Source: Aalborgiella sp031422495
GTDB taxonomy: Bacteria > Pseudomonadota > Gammaproteobacteria > Burkholderiales > Burkholderiaceae_C
NCBI GenBank assembly: GCA_031422495.1
Contig: JANPLX010000176.1
Coordinates: 1-17,362, forward strand
Reading direction: 5' to 3'
Length of the DNA stretch: 17,362 nt
The notes under the pieces are model-generated. The model saw nothing but the letters and a program-made list of their open reading frames with translations. It was not told where the DNA came from and did not search any database. The translations under genes and the position numbers were made by a program. Position 1 is the first letter of the stretch. Every line of letters begins with the position of its first letter. Of this stretch, positions 1 to 7,298 are shown piece after piece.

Positions 1-417
1 CAAGTGAGCAATCACTTCAGTATCGGTTTGGCTGACAAAAACGTAGCCTTTGGCACGTAACTCAGCACGCAATTCGTCGTGGTTTTCAATGATGCCGTTG
101 TGCACCAGTCCAATTTTTCCTGCTTTGCCAGCGGTTTCGCCCGGTCCAAAGCTGAAATGCGGGTGCGCATTGCCCTCACTCGGCACACCATGCGTCGCCC
201 ATCGGGTGTGCGCAATGCCAGTGTTGCCTTCAAATTGGTCAGCAGCAATTTGCTCTTGCAGCTCAGATACACGCGCTGTGCTGCGGGCACGCTTCAAGCC
301 GCTGGAGTATACCGCCACGCCACAAGAGTCGTAGCCCCGGTATTCGAGCCGAGCCAAGCCTTGCACTAAGACGGGTACGACGTTTTTTGTAGATACCGCT
401 GCAACAATTCCGCACAT
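1..417 (-). CDS. glmS: Glutamine-fructose-6-phosphate aminotransferase, N-terminal part (gene runs off the left edge)
   Basis: GlmS makes glucosamine-6-phosphate from fructose-6-phosphate and glutamine, the first committed step of UDP-GlcNAc, and so of peptidoglycan and LPS synthesis. Only the first 139 codons are in the window, all in the class II glutamine amidotransferase domain. The protein begins MCGIVAAVS, so Cys2 is the N-terminal nucleophile exposed after Met removal. The family motifs RLEYRGYDSCGVAV, HTRWATHG, NAHPH and LVHNGIIENH follow, and the frame stays open to the edge. The start is well fixed: AGAGGTG, a good Shine-Dalgarno sequence, lies just upstream on the minus strand. The gene is divergent from the Lrp/AsnC-type regulator across an AT-rich 151-bp spacer. 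The sugar isomerase domains lie outside the window. I see no glmS ribozyme, which is expected for a proteobacterium. Confidence 0.97.
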   Translation of the reverse strand, partial: MCGIVAAVSTKNVVPVLVQGLARLEYRGYDSCGVAVYSSGLKRARSTARVSELQEQIAADQFEGNTGIAHTRWATHGVPSEGNAHPHFSFGPGETAGKAGKIGLVHNGIIENHDELRAELRAKGYVFVSQTDTEVIAHL

Positions 418-568
418 AGAACACCTCTTTTTTGAATTTTTTATTGAATTTTGAATGAAGGTAATATTACGCTATTGAAAAATAATTAATCGTGCTATTT
501 TTAATTAATATGAAATTAAATTACATAGTTTTATTGCAATGAAATTTAAATTCAAATAAAATATATTT
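418..568. promoter_or_regulatory. AT-rich divergent intergenic region between glmS and the Lrp/AsnC regulator
   Basis: This 151-bp spacer separates two divergent genes and must hold both promoters. It is strongly AT-rich, with repeated TTGAAT/ATTGAAT runs at 431-455, a perfect palindrome GTAATATTAC at 461-470 and another, ATTGCAAT, at 533-540. Lrp/AsnC proteins commonly bind AT-rich imperfect palindromes upstream of their own gene, so autoregulation and control of glmS from this spacer are plausible. No operator can be assigned by eye. Confidence 0.5.
534..562 (+). promoter_or_regulatory. Candidate sigma-70 promoter for the Lrp/AsnC gene
   Basis: TTGCAA at 534-539 and TAAAAT at 557-562 are separated by exactly 17 bp, a good match to -35 and -10 elements. 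The predicted start of transcription is about 569, which is the A of the start codon, and there is no Shine-Dalgarno sequence. The mRNA would therefore be leaderless or nearly so. Confidence 0.5.
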
Positions 569-1060
569 ATGAAAGAAATAAATTTAGACGCCATCGATAT
601 CAAGCTTCTGGAGTTGCTGCAAACCGACGCCAGCCGAAGCAATCAGAGCCTAGCTGAACAAGTGCACATATCTCCACCCACCTGCCTGCGCCGCATCAAA
701 GCCCTGGTTGAAAGCGGTTTGATAGAGCGGCAAATCGCTATTTTGAACCCTGATAAATTAGCGGCAATTCAAGGCTATGGCCTGACCGCCTTGGTCGAAA
801 TCACCCTCGACCGGCAAGGCGCTGAGCATTTGGAAGCGTTTGAAGCGAAGGTGATTCAAGACAGTGCCGTACAACAGTGCTACCGCGTCTCCCCAGGGCC
901 AGATTTTTGCTTGATCGTCTATTGCGCCGATATGCCAGCTTATTTGGATTTGGCGAATCGGCTTTTTACGCAGGATGCGAATGTGCGCAATGTGAAAGCG
1001 TTTTTTAGCGTAAAGCGTACTAAATTTGAACTAAAAATCAGTTTGAATGCCGAAAAATAG
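569..1060 (+). CDS. Lrp/AsnC family transcriptional regulator
   Basis: This 163-residue protein has the length and two-domain plan of Lrp/AsnC regulators. Residues about 5-65 form the winged helix-turn-helix: DIKLLELLQTDASRSNQ, then SLAEQVHISPPTCLRRI as helix-turn-helix and recognition helix, then LVESGLIERQIAILNP. Residues about 70-155 form the alpha-beta ligand-binding and oligomerisation domain, with a typical CYRVSPGPDFCLIVY segment. Such proteins usually bind DNA as dimers to hexadecamers and respond to amino acids or related small molecules. The effector here cannot be read from sequence. The divergent placement next to glmS suggests a role in amino-sugar or nitrogen-related control, which is inference. 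No Shine-Dalgarno sequence precedes the ATG at 569. The next ATG is far inside the domain, so the start is probably right. Confidence 0.93.
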   Translation: MKEINLDAIDIKLLELLQTDASRSNQSLAEQVHISPPTCLRRIKALVESGLIERQIAILNPDKLAAIQGYGLTALVEITLDRQGAEHLEAFEAKVIQDSAVQQCYRVSPGPDFCLIVYCADMPAYLDLANRLFTQDANVRNVKAFFSVKRTKFELKISLNAEK

Positions 1061-1067
1061 GATGAAA

Positions 1068-1079
1068 CGGTTGTAACCG
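1068..1079. other. Short palindrome just after the lrp-type gene
   Basis: CGGTT-GT-AACCG is a perfect 5-bp stem with a 2-base spacer, 7 bases after the stop codon. It overlaps the 5' edge of the 48-bp repeat copy that follows. There is no T-run directly after it, so it is not a convincing intrinsic terminator. Confidence 0.4.
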
Positions 1080-1121
1080 GCGTATTTATTACCTAAACAG
1101 CTATTAAATATATAGCAATTA
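1074..1121 (+). repeat. 48-bp dispersed repeat, copy 1 (intergenic, lrp-lysS)
   Basis: One of four copies in the window that align without gaps. It begins TAACCGGCGTATTTA and ends with GCTAT-N7-ATAGC (1100-1116), which can form a small hairpin. By hand count it matches copy 2 at 41 of 48 positions. It lies in the 197-bp gap between the Lrp/AsnC gene and lysS. From memory, GCTAT-N7-ATAGC elements are frequent in Comamonadaceae intergenic DNA; that is not verified here. Confidence 0.8.
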
Positions 1122-1147
1122 AAAATCGAATAACAATCAATTATCAA

Positions 1148-1171
1148 CTGAATCAAGACTTCTGAATCAAG
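1148..1171 (+). repeat. Direct repeat CTGAATCAAG x2 upstream of lysS
   Basis: CTGAATCAAG occurs at 1148-1157 and again at 1162-1171, a 14-bp period. The pair is bracketed by CAACT (1145-1149) and AGTTG (1170-1174), which are inverted relative to each other. It lies about 90 bp before lysS and could be a regulator site or part of an RNA leader. No function can be assigned. Confidence 0.4.
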
Positions 1172-1257
1172 TTGAGCTTGCCTTTAAAATCTAAAGGTTT
1201 TGCAAAAAAATTCACAGAACCATTTCACTTGTCACTTACGCACTCAACCACCCCGCT

Positions 1258-2796
1258 ATGTCCGATCTACAAACCACTCGCGCAGCTCAAGAACCTATTG
1301 AAGAGAATCAACTCATACTTGAGCGCCGCGAAAAGCTCAAAGCGATTCGTCAAGCGCAGGTAGACGGCAAGGGGATTGCGTTTCCTAACGACTTCAAGCC
1401 GCAGCACCGCGCAGTCAAATTGATTGCCAGCTACGATGGCGAGGCCAAGGACGAGCTGGATCCACAAAAAATCGTTGCCAGCGTGGCCGGTCGCATGATG
1501 CTCAAACGCGTGATGGGCAAGGCAAGTTTTGCCACATTGCAAGACAGCACGGGGCAAATTCAAATTTATGTAACCAACGATGGTGTGGGTGAGGAATTAC
1601 ACAACAGCTTCAAACGTTGGGATTTAGGTGACATCGTGGCCTGTGTGGGCACGCTGTTCAAAACCAAAACAGGTGAGTTGTCGATTCATGCCACCGAAGT
1701 GCGTTTATTGACTAAAAGTCTGCGTCCTCTACCCGACAAATTTCACGGCATGGCCGATCAAGAGACCAAATACCGACAACGCTATGTAGATTTGATCACC
1801 GACGAGTCTGCCCGCAACCGCTTCAAAGCGCGCAGCAAAGCGGTGAGCGCAATCCGTGATTTCATGGTGAAAAACGAGTTTTTAGAGGTGGAAACACCTA
1901 TGCTGCACCCCATCCCCGGTGGTGCGAACGCCAAGCCTTTCAAAACGCACCACAACGCGTTGGATCAAGAAATGTTTTTGCGTATCGCGCCAGAGTTGTA
2001 TTTGAAACGCTTGATCGTGGGCGGTTTTGAACGTGTGTTTGAAATCAACCGCAGCTACCGCAACGAAGGCATTAGCGTGCGCCACAACCCCGAATTCACC
2101 ATGATGGAGTTCTACGCGGCGTATTGGGATTACAACGATTTGATGGCCTACACCGAAGCGATTATTCGCGATGTGGCGATGAAGGCGACGGGTTCATTGC
2201 AACTGAGCTACGGCGGCAAGCCTGTCGATTTGAGCCAACCCTTTGAGCGCTTGACCATTGTGGAAGCGATTTTGAAGCACACAGACGCGGGCAGCAACGT
2301 GACGGATGCCGCCTGGCTGACCAATGCCTTAAAAAAACTCGGTTTGAATGAAGCCAAAAACAAGCTGAGCGGCCGTAGCCTGGCCAGCCTGCAAGTGATG
2401 TATTTTGAAGAAACCGTGGAAGACAAGCTGTGGCAGCCGACCTTCATCATGGAGCACCCAACCGAGATTTCGCCACTGGCACGAGCGAATGATGACCGCC
2501 CAGAAGTGACTGAGCGCTTTGAGCTGTACATCACCGGTCGCGAATTTGGCAACGGTTTTAGCGAGTTAAATGATGCAGAAGACCAGGCTGCCCGCTTTAA
2601 CGCACAAGTCAGCGCCAAAGACGGTGGTGACGACGAAGCCATGTTTTATGACCACGACTTTGTTCGCGCCTTGGAATACGGCATGCCACCCACAGGCGGT
2701 TGCGGAATTGGCATAGACCGCTTGATGATGCTACTGACCGACAGTCCAAGCATACGAGACGTGATTTTGTTCCCCGCTCTGCGTCGAGAAGTTTAA
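1258..2796 (+). CDS. lysS: Lysyl-tRNA synthetase, class II
   Basis: LysRS charges tRNA-Lys with lysine using ATP, in the cytoplasm. The 512-residue length is normal for the family. Residues about 70-155 are the OB-fold anticodon-binding domain (VAGRMMLKRVMGKASFATLQD). Class II catalytic motifs follow: motif 1 with FLEVETPMLHPIPGGA (about 208-222), motif 2 with FERVFEINRSYRNEG followed by HNPEFTMMEFY (about 258-285), and motif 3 with GMPPTGGCGIGIDRLMMLL ending at the conserved Arg488. The GGANAKPF segment marks it as LysRS rather than AspRS or AsnRS. The ATG at 1258 gives the usual N-terminus (MSDLQ), but no Shine-Dalgarno sequence is visible in the preceding CACTCAACCACCCCGCT. A metallopeptidase gene follows within 35 bp and is probably co-transcribed. 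Confidence 0.98.
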   Translation: MSDLQTTRAAQEPIEENQLILERREKLKAIRQAQVDGKGIAFPNDFKPQHRAVKLIASYDGEAKDELDPQKIVASVAGRMMLKRVMGKASFATLQDSTGQIQIYVTNDGVGEELHNSFKRWDLGDIVACVGTLFKTKTGELSIHATEVRLLTKSLRPLPDKFHGMADQETKYRQRYVDLITDESARNRFKARSKAVSAIRDFMVKNEFLEVETPMLHPIPGGANAKPFKTHHNALDQEMFLRIAPELYLKRLIVGGFERVFEINRSYRNEGISVRHNPEFTMMEFYAAYWDYNDLMAYTEAIIRDVAMKATGSLQLSYGGKPVDLSQPFERLTIVEAILKHTDAGSNVTDAAWLTNALKKLGLNEAKNKLSGRSLASLQVMYFEETVEDKLWQPTFIMEHPTEISPLARANDDRPEVTERFELYITGREFGNGFSELNDAEDQAARFNAQVSAKDGGDDEAMFYDHDFVRALEYGMPPTGGCGIGIDRLMMLLTDSPSIRDVILFPALRREV

Positions 2797-2831
2797 GTTT
2801 TCATCTTTTACCGTGCTTTGGAGTGCGTGCA

Positions 2832-3353
2832 TTGAAGTACCTCGCGCATTATTCTGAAGGTTTGCAATCGCAGGTGCGTGAGTTAATCACCAATAACAAA
2901 CTTGGCGAATTATTACTCAAAAAATACGGTACTACGCATACCATTCGGAACGACAAAGCGCTGTTTGACTATGTGATGGGGATTAAAAACCAGTTTTTAC
3001 GGGGTGCAGACCCGCTTAGCAAAGTTGCTTTCGACAGCAAGCTCAAAGTGATTCAACATGCGCTAGGGACGCACACCACGGTGTCGCGCGTACAAGGCCA
3101 CAAGCTCAAATCTAAACGCGAAATTCGGGTGGCAACACTTTTCAAAGATGTGCCGATTGAGCTGCTCCGCATGATCGTCGTCCATGAACTCGCGCACATT
3201 AAAGAACGCGAGCATGACAAAGCATTTTACAAACTATGCACCTACATGGAGCCTCAATACCACCAGTACGAGTTGGATTTACGGCTGTATTTGACCTACC
3301 AAGATTTACCCAAACTTGAAGAACGTCCTGCTACGCTTTGGCTTAGTACTTAA
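2832..3353 (+). CDS. YgjP-type zinc metallopeptidase (COG1451 / DUF45-like)
   Basis: This is a predicted cytoplasmic zinc metalloprotease related to E. coli YgjP and the DUF45/WLM group; its substrates are unknown. The zinc site is clear near the C-terminus: HELAHIKEREH with His118, Glu119 and His122, then a third His128, followed by KAFYKL, as usual in this family. The frame is open back to 2700 inside lysS, but the best start is TTG at 2832. GGAG (2820-2823) lies 8 bases before it, and the resulting N-terminus MKYLAHYSEG-LQSQVRELI is family-like, giving 173 residues. A GTG at 2823 is an alternative but overlaps the ribosome site. It follows lysS by 35 bp and converges on the antiporter gene, with only 30 bp between the two stops and no clear terminator there. 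Confidence 0.88.
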   Translation: MKYLAHYSEGLQSQVRELITNNKLGELLLKKYGTTHTIRNDKALFDYVMGIKNQFLRGADPLSKVAFDSKLKVIQHALGTHTTVSRVQGHKLKSKREIRVATLFKDVPIELLRMIVVHELAHIKEREHDKAFYKLCTYMEPQYHQYELDLRLYLTYQDLPKLEERPATLWLST

Positions 3354-3383
3354 AGTCACTGTCTTATAAAGTCGTGGTGATAA

Positions 3384-4598
3384 TTAGTGTTTGCTAATCA
3401 AGGACTTCAAACGTAGTAGCTTGGGGTACACCACAGGCACAGTTAACATGGTACTAGCAATGGCCATGAGCAACAAAGCAGTGAAGGTCTCTGAGGTGAT
3501 GATGCCTTTGTCAAGCAAGATGTTGACAAAAATTATCATGATCAATGCCTTGGTTTGAAGCAGCCAACCGATGATGGATGCCTCGCCCTTTTCCCAACCA
3601 AGTATCTTGCCAGCCATATGAATGCCAGCTAATTTACCAACAACAGACGCCACCAACAGCACGGCTGCAGCCACAAAGACCATCGCGCCACCCACAGCCC
3701 AATTCGTCTTCAAACCTGTGCTGAGAAAGAATACTGGCATGATGGCAAGCAAAACATGATGGCGCAGCAAATCCATTTTTTCTTGGTTAAACCAATTCGA
3801 ATCCATCACAGCACCTGCCAAAAAAGCACCCACCATATAGTGTAAGCCAGCCCAATCTGCTGCAAGGCTGCAAGCAATCAACCAGATTAACGCCGCGTAC
3901 CAGCGGTCGCGTTCTTCCAGCCGCACCATCAATTGTCGATATGCAATCGTAGCAGCTGTAAAAACGACAAAAAACCCTATTTGACGACCTACCCGCGTCC
4001 AATCTAACAAAATAATAGCTAGTACGCCCCAGATGGCAATGTCGTCAATACTGGCGTAACGCAAAATACGCTGCCCAATCGGTTGCCGCAAAATATCCAA
4101 TTTTTCCATCAGCAAAATCAAAATCGGCAGCGCGGTCACGGCACAAGCCATGCCGATTCCCAAAATAAATTGCCATGTCATCGCCTTGGGTCCCATCCAG
4201 CCCGCACTAGCAAACGGGCCTATCACCATCGCCGTGGCAGCCACTGCGCCAAACAACAATGGCATGCCAAGTGCCAAACCAGCAGTGATTGAACTCTCAC
4301 GCCTGTAAATCCATGCTTTTTTGAGATCAAGCTCGACGCCTGCAATCATCACAAAAATCATCACCGCCCACCAAGCAATCCCGTTTAGCGATTGCACCAC
4401 CTGCGGATTGAAGACAAACTTGTAGTAGTCGGGGTAGATTGCCCCCAAAATACCAGGACCAAGCAATATGCCGGTGGTGATCTGCACCACCACAAGCGGT
4501 GCGTAATAATCTGTTTTTCCGATTCGCCAAATTAAATACGGTATGCTGAAAATAATCAGCATGGCGATCAAAAAAATCTCTGTTGTGCTCATCTGCAT
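3384..4598 (-). CDS. Cation/proton antiporter, CPA2 (KefB/NapA-like) membrane protein
   Basis: This 404-residue inner-membrane protein has about 12 hydrophobic segments and the features of the monovalent cation:proton antiporter-2 family. An early GILLGPGILG loop (about 43-52) is typical of Kef/NapA-type exchangers. The segment LRYASIDDIAIWGVLAI holds adjacent acidic residues Asp185-Asp186 inside a membrane helix, the likely ion-binding pair. Its C-terminus ends right after the last helix (YPKLLRLKSLISKH), so there is no TrkA-N/RCK domain as in full KefB or KefC. The transported ion (Na+ or K+) cannot be told. The start at 4598 lies 18 bp after the patatin stop; an in-frame ATG two codons later is equally possible. 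It is the last gene of the long minus-strand operon. Confidence 0.9.
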   Translation of the reverse strand: MQMSTTEIFLIAMLIIFSIPYLIWRIGKTDYYAPLVVVQITTGILLGPGILGAIYPDYYKFVFNPQVVQSLNGIAWWAVMIFVMIAGVELDLKKAWIYRRESSITAGLALGMPLLFGAVAATAMVIGPFASAGWMGPKAMTWQFILGIGMACAVTALPILILLMEKLDILRQPIGQRILRYASIDDIAIWGVLAIILLDWTRVGRQIGFFVVFTAATIAYRQLMVRLEERDRWYAALIWLIACSLAADWAGLHYMVGAFLAGAVMDSNWFNQEKMDLLRHHVLLAIMPVFFLSTGLKTNWAVGGAMVFVAAAVLLVASVVGKLAGIHMAGKILGWEKGEASIIGWLLQTKALIMIIFVNILLDKGIITSETFTALLLMAIASTMLTVPVVYPKLLRLKSLISKH

Positions 4599-4616
4599 GT
4601 TCAGCTTTACTCTTTT

Positions 4617-5720
4617 TTATACCAGAGGTTTACTGCGTTGAATCGGTGCACGCAAGTCGTCTAAATAATCGTGCGCAAGGTTCACCGTATCTCTTACACC
4701 CAGCGCTGAAAAATTTTTAACCAACCAAGACTTGACACTGTCACGCCCTAAATCACGAAGCGCATGAATCATCAGGCTGTTGGTTGATACTTTACTAGCG
4801 GCTTTGTAATTTTCCAGCAACTCACCGCCGTCGATTCGATGCATTAGCACATCTTTGTAGTGATTCGTATCTAGCTTGCCTTGCGCAATCAAGCGTTTCA
4901 CAAAATCAATGGCGCGCATTTCAGCCAGTAAGCAGACATTGAAGGTAATCTCATTCATGCGATCCATGATCTCTGCGGCAGTGGTGGGTAGCTTATCACG
5001 CTTAACAGGGTTGATTTGAACGAGGACGATGTCGCGACTGGTACAGTTGTATATCAAAGGGTGAATCGCAGGGTTACCTGAGTAGCCGCCATCCCAGTAG
5101 TGCTCACCCTCAATCTCAACTGCTTTAAAAAGCGTGGGCAAGCATGCTGAAGCCATAACCGCTTTGGCGGTTAATCGCTTACCACTGAAGACTTCTGCTT
5201 TGCCAGTAGTTACCCCAGTAGCAACAACAAAAATTTTAAGCCGCTTTTGCGCTGCTATTGCTTCAAAGTCGATATTTTTTTCTAAAAAACTTTTGAGTGG
5301 GTTGATGTCTAAGGGGTTGTTTTGATAGGGTGACACGGACTGCGACAAAGCCGCTGTCCACACATTGGTCATAGACGATATCATTTTTCCCACGGGAGAA
5401 CCATCGCCGCCCATGCTGCCCATGAGCATATCAAATGGGGCACGCTGCGCCTCGCCCAGAGCACCCATCTTGACGACGCCGCTCCAAAAATCTGACAAAG
5501 ATGCTCGAGCAGCGTCATTAGCACTGAGTTTGTTTTTCCCTTGTGTTTGTGCAAAACCATGCGCCAAAGCCACGGCGTTCATCGCACCGGCGCTAGTACC
5601 GCTGATGCCTTCCATGCTAACTCGTCCATCTTCAAGCAAGGCGTCTAGAACACCCCAAGTGAAAGCCCCGTGCGATCCACCTCCTTGCAGAGCAAGATTT
5701 ACCACTGAGTCGCTTTGCAT
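4617..5720 (-). CDS. Patatin-like phospholipase (RssA-like serine hydrolase)
   Basis: This is a predicted lipid acyl hydrolase of the patatin family, using a Ser-Asp dyad. With the start at 5720 it has 367 residues. The oxyanion loop is QGGGSHGAF (residues 12-20), the nucleophile elbow is GTSAGA with Ser43, and the catalytic Asp210 lies in HYWDGGYSGNPA. No signal peptide or membrane segment is obvious, so it is probably cytoplasmic or peripheral. The open frame continues upstream to 5777 inside nagZ, but ATG 5720 overlaps the nagZ TAA by one base (TAATG) and puts the patatin core at the N-terminus as usual, so that start is preferred. It lies between nagZ and the antiporter gene. Its substrate and any link to envelope recycling are unknown. 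Confidence 0.92.
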   Translation of the reverse strand: MQSDSVVNLALQGGGSHGAFTWGVLDALLEDGRVSMEGISGTSAGAMNAVALAHGFAQTQGKNKLSANDAARASLSDFWSGVVKMGALGEAQRAPFDMLMGSMGGDGSPVGKMISSMTNVWTAALSQSVSPYQNNPLDINPLKSFLEKNIDFEAIAAQKRLKIFVVATGVTTGKAEVFSGKRLTAKAVMASACLPTLFKAVEIEGEHYWDGGYSGNPAIHPLIYNCTSRDIVLVQINPVKRDKLPTTAAEIMDRMNEITFNVCLLAEMRAIDFVKRLIAQGKLDTNHYKDVLMHRIDGGELLENYKAASKVSTNSLMIHALRDLGRDSVKSWLVKNFSALGVRDTVNLAHDYLDDLRAPIQRSKPLV

Positions 5721-6778
5721 TAAGGCATCAAACTCAAGGCTTGCATATAGGCTGGCTGCACCATCAAGGAATCCCACTCGGGCGCAGGTATCGTTGGCAA
5801 CAGCGCTAAGCGACGCAAATCACTGGCCTCGCACGGCTCCCAATTGCGCTTAACAAGCTCTTCGACCATGCCGTTGATGAGTTCGTCAACCGCTTCGCCA
5901 CCATCGACCGATTGGTTGCACAGCAGCACCATATCGCAACCCGCATTCAGGGCAGTCACAGCTGCTTGCGTGTAACTGACTTTTTTACCGTCAATCAATC
6001 GCGCGGCTTCCATGCTCAAATCGTCACTAAAAATAGCGCCCGTGAAACCACATTCACCTCGCAAAATATCGCCTAACCACTTAGACGAAAAACCGGCTGG
6101 TCGGCTGTCTACCTTTGGGTAAATCACATGTGCCGGCATGACGCTGGTTAAACTGCTTGACAGCCAGTTGTAAGGTGCAGCATCGTCCGTCAAGATTGCT
6201 TTGAGGCTACGCTTGTCCAATGGAATATCGGTGTGCGAATCTGCTTTGACAAAACCGTGACCCGGGAAGTGCTTGCCGCAATTGGCCATACCGCTTTGCA
6301 GCAAACCATGCATCAAACTTTTAGCCAACAGCGCTGTAACGCGTGCGTCGCGGTTAAACGAGCGGTCACCAATAACGCTGCTTTCGCCAAAATCAAGGTC
6401 TAACACAGGTGTGAAGCTAAAATCGACACCACATGCGCGCAGCTCAGACGCCAATATATAGCCGCAAGCAGTAGCTGCATTGGTAGCTTTCATGGCATCT
6501 TTCATCCATAAATCACCTAAAGCGCGCATGGTTGGCAAATGGGTGAAGCCATCAGTTCTGAAACGCTGTACGCGGCCGCCTTCGTGGTCAACGCAGATGA
6601 GCAGGTCTTTTCGGATTTGCTTGATCGAATCGCATAACGTCGTTAATTGCTCGCGGTTTTTCCAATTACGCGCAAACAAAATGATGCCCCCAACTAACGG
6701 GTGCTTGAGACGCAGCCGATCTTGCTTGGTCAGTGTTAAACCATCGACATCAATGATGAGTGGGGCATGTAGTGTCAT
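5720..6778 (-). CDS. nagZ: Beta-N-acetylhexosaminidase (glycoside hydrolase family 3)
   Basis: NagZ removes GlcNAc from GlcNAc-anhydroMurNAc peptides in the cytoplasm during peptidoglycan recycling. The product also feeds AmpR-type signalling in bacteria that have it. The 352-residue protein is a single-domain GH3 TIM barrel of normal length. It shows the substrate-binding CVDHEGGRVQRF (62-73), GKHFPGHG (168-175) with the catalytic loop histidine in ADSHTDIP (His182), and the nucleophile in FSDDLSM (Asp252 or Asp253). The frame is open upstream to 6814, but that codon is TTG within the 48-bp repeat. ATG 6778 gives the usual MTLHAPLIIDVDG start and is preferred. The gene is separated from acpS by 97 bp holding repeat copy 2 and overlaps the patatin gene by one base. 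Confidence 0.96.
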   Translation of the reverse strand: MTLHAPLIIDVDGLTLTKQDRLRLKHPLVGGIILFARNWKNREQLTTLCDSIKQIRKDLLICVDHEGGRVQRFRTDGFTHLPTMRALGDLWMKDAMKATNAATACGYILASELRACGVDFSFTPVLDLDFGESSVIGDRSFNRDARVTALLAKSLMHGLLQSGMANCGKHFPGHGFVKADSHTDIPLDKRSLKAILTDDAAPYNWLSSSLTSVMPAHVIYPKVDSRPAGFSSKWLGDILRGECGFTGAIFSDDLSMEAARLIDGKKVSYTQAAVTALNAGCDMVLLCNQSVDGGEAVDELINGMVEELVKRNWEPCEASDLRRLALLPTIPAPEWDSLMVQPAYMQALSLMP

Positions 6779-6814
6779 GTTATAAATTCTTTTCAAGTTT
6801 AAAATAAGTATCAA

Positions 6815-6862
6815 TTATTGCTATATTTTTTATAGCTTTTTAGGAATTAAATACGCCGGCTA
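6815..6862 (-). repeat. 48-bp dispersed repeat, copy 2 (intergenic, acpS-nagZ)
   Basis: Read on the minus strand it begins TAGCCGGCGTATTTA and contains GCTAT-N7-ATAGC, in gap-free register with the other three copies. It occupies half of the 97-bp gap between acpS and nagZ, inside an otherwise tightly packed operon. It is closest to copy 1 (41 of 48 by hand count). Its hairpin is short and followed by CAATAATTGATAC rather than a T-run, so it is not a standard terminator. Confidence 0.8.
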
Positions 6863-6875
6863 CACGCATATTTTA

Positions 6876-7277
6876 TTAATTTTTATGAATTTTTTCGATA
6901 ATACAAAAACTGGCTGCATAATCTGACTCATCGGATAAGGTGATATGCGCAGTTAGCTCTTTTTCTAAAAACCAGTCTTTCAAAACGCCATGCAAAATAA
7001 TTTCTGGCTTCCCACTCGCCGTATTGTTGACTTCGCACAAACGCCAGCTCATAGGTAGAAGCATGCCCATGCCGATTGCTTTACTAAAGGCTTCTTTGGC
7101 TGAGAACCGTGTGGCTAAATAGCGCATGCCACGCTCGGGCAAGCGCTCACGACGCGACTTCCAAGTGATCAATTCGGCGTCACTCAAAATCTTTTCTGCA
7201 AAGCGCTCGCCTTGACGCTCAAACGTTGCACGTATACGCCGAATATCACAAATATCAGTGCCAATGCCGTAAATCAT
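6876..7277 (-). CDS. acpS: Holo-[acyl-carrier-protein] synthase
   Basis: AcpS transfers 4'-phosphopantetheine from CoA to acyl carrier protein, needed for fatty acid synthesis. The 133-residue protein has the family signature at the N-terminus, MIYGIGTDICDIRRI, with the Mg-binding Asp8, and the second motif TRFSAKEAFSKAIG with Glu62. The C-terminal LHG...HITLSDESDYAASFCII matches the final strands of the fold. ATG 7277 gives the canonical start, though no clear Shine-Dalgarno sequence precedes it. It lies 21 bp after pdxJ, an adjacency seen in many proteobacteria. Confidence 0.96.
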   Translation of the reverse strand: MIYGIGTDICDIRRIRATFERQGERFAEKILSDAELITWKSRRERLPERGMRYLATRFSAKEAFSKAIGMGMLLPMSWRLCEVNNTASGKPEIILHGVLKDWFLEKELTAHITLSDESDYAASFCIIEKIHKN

Positions 7278-7298
7278 GGGTGATAGATTTGTCCGTTT

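Noticed and set aside
471..510. Possible decayed fifth repeat copy (GCTATTGAAAAATAATTA and GCTATTTTTAATTAATA)
   Set aside because: Neither has the ATAGC arm at the right spacing nor the GCGTATTTA block, so AT-rich background explains them.
3354..3383. Possible bidirectional terminator between the metallopeptidase and antiporter genes
   Set aside because: TAAAGTC is repeated directly, but I see no stable inverted repeat with a T-run on either strand.
5721..5777. N-terminal extension of the patatin protein to 5777
   Set aside because: It lies within the nagZ 3' end, and ATG 5720 forms a TAATG junction with the patatin core directly after it.
6779..6814. N-terminal extension of NagZ from TTG 6814
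   Set aside because: It begins inside repeat copy 2 with a rare start codon, while ATG 6778 gives the normal family N-terminus.
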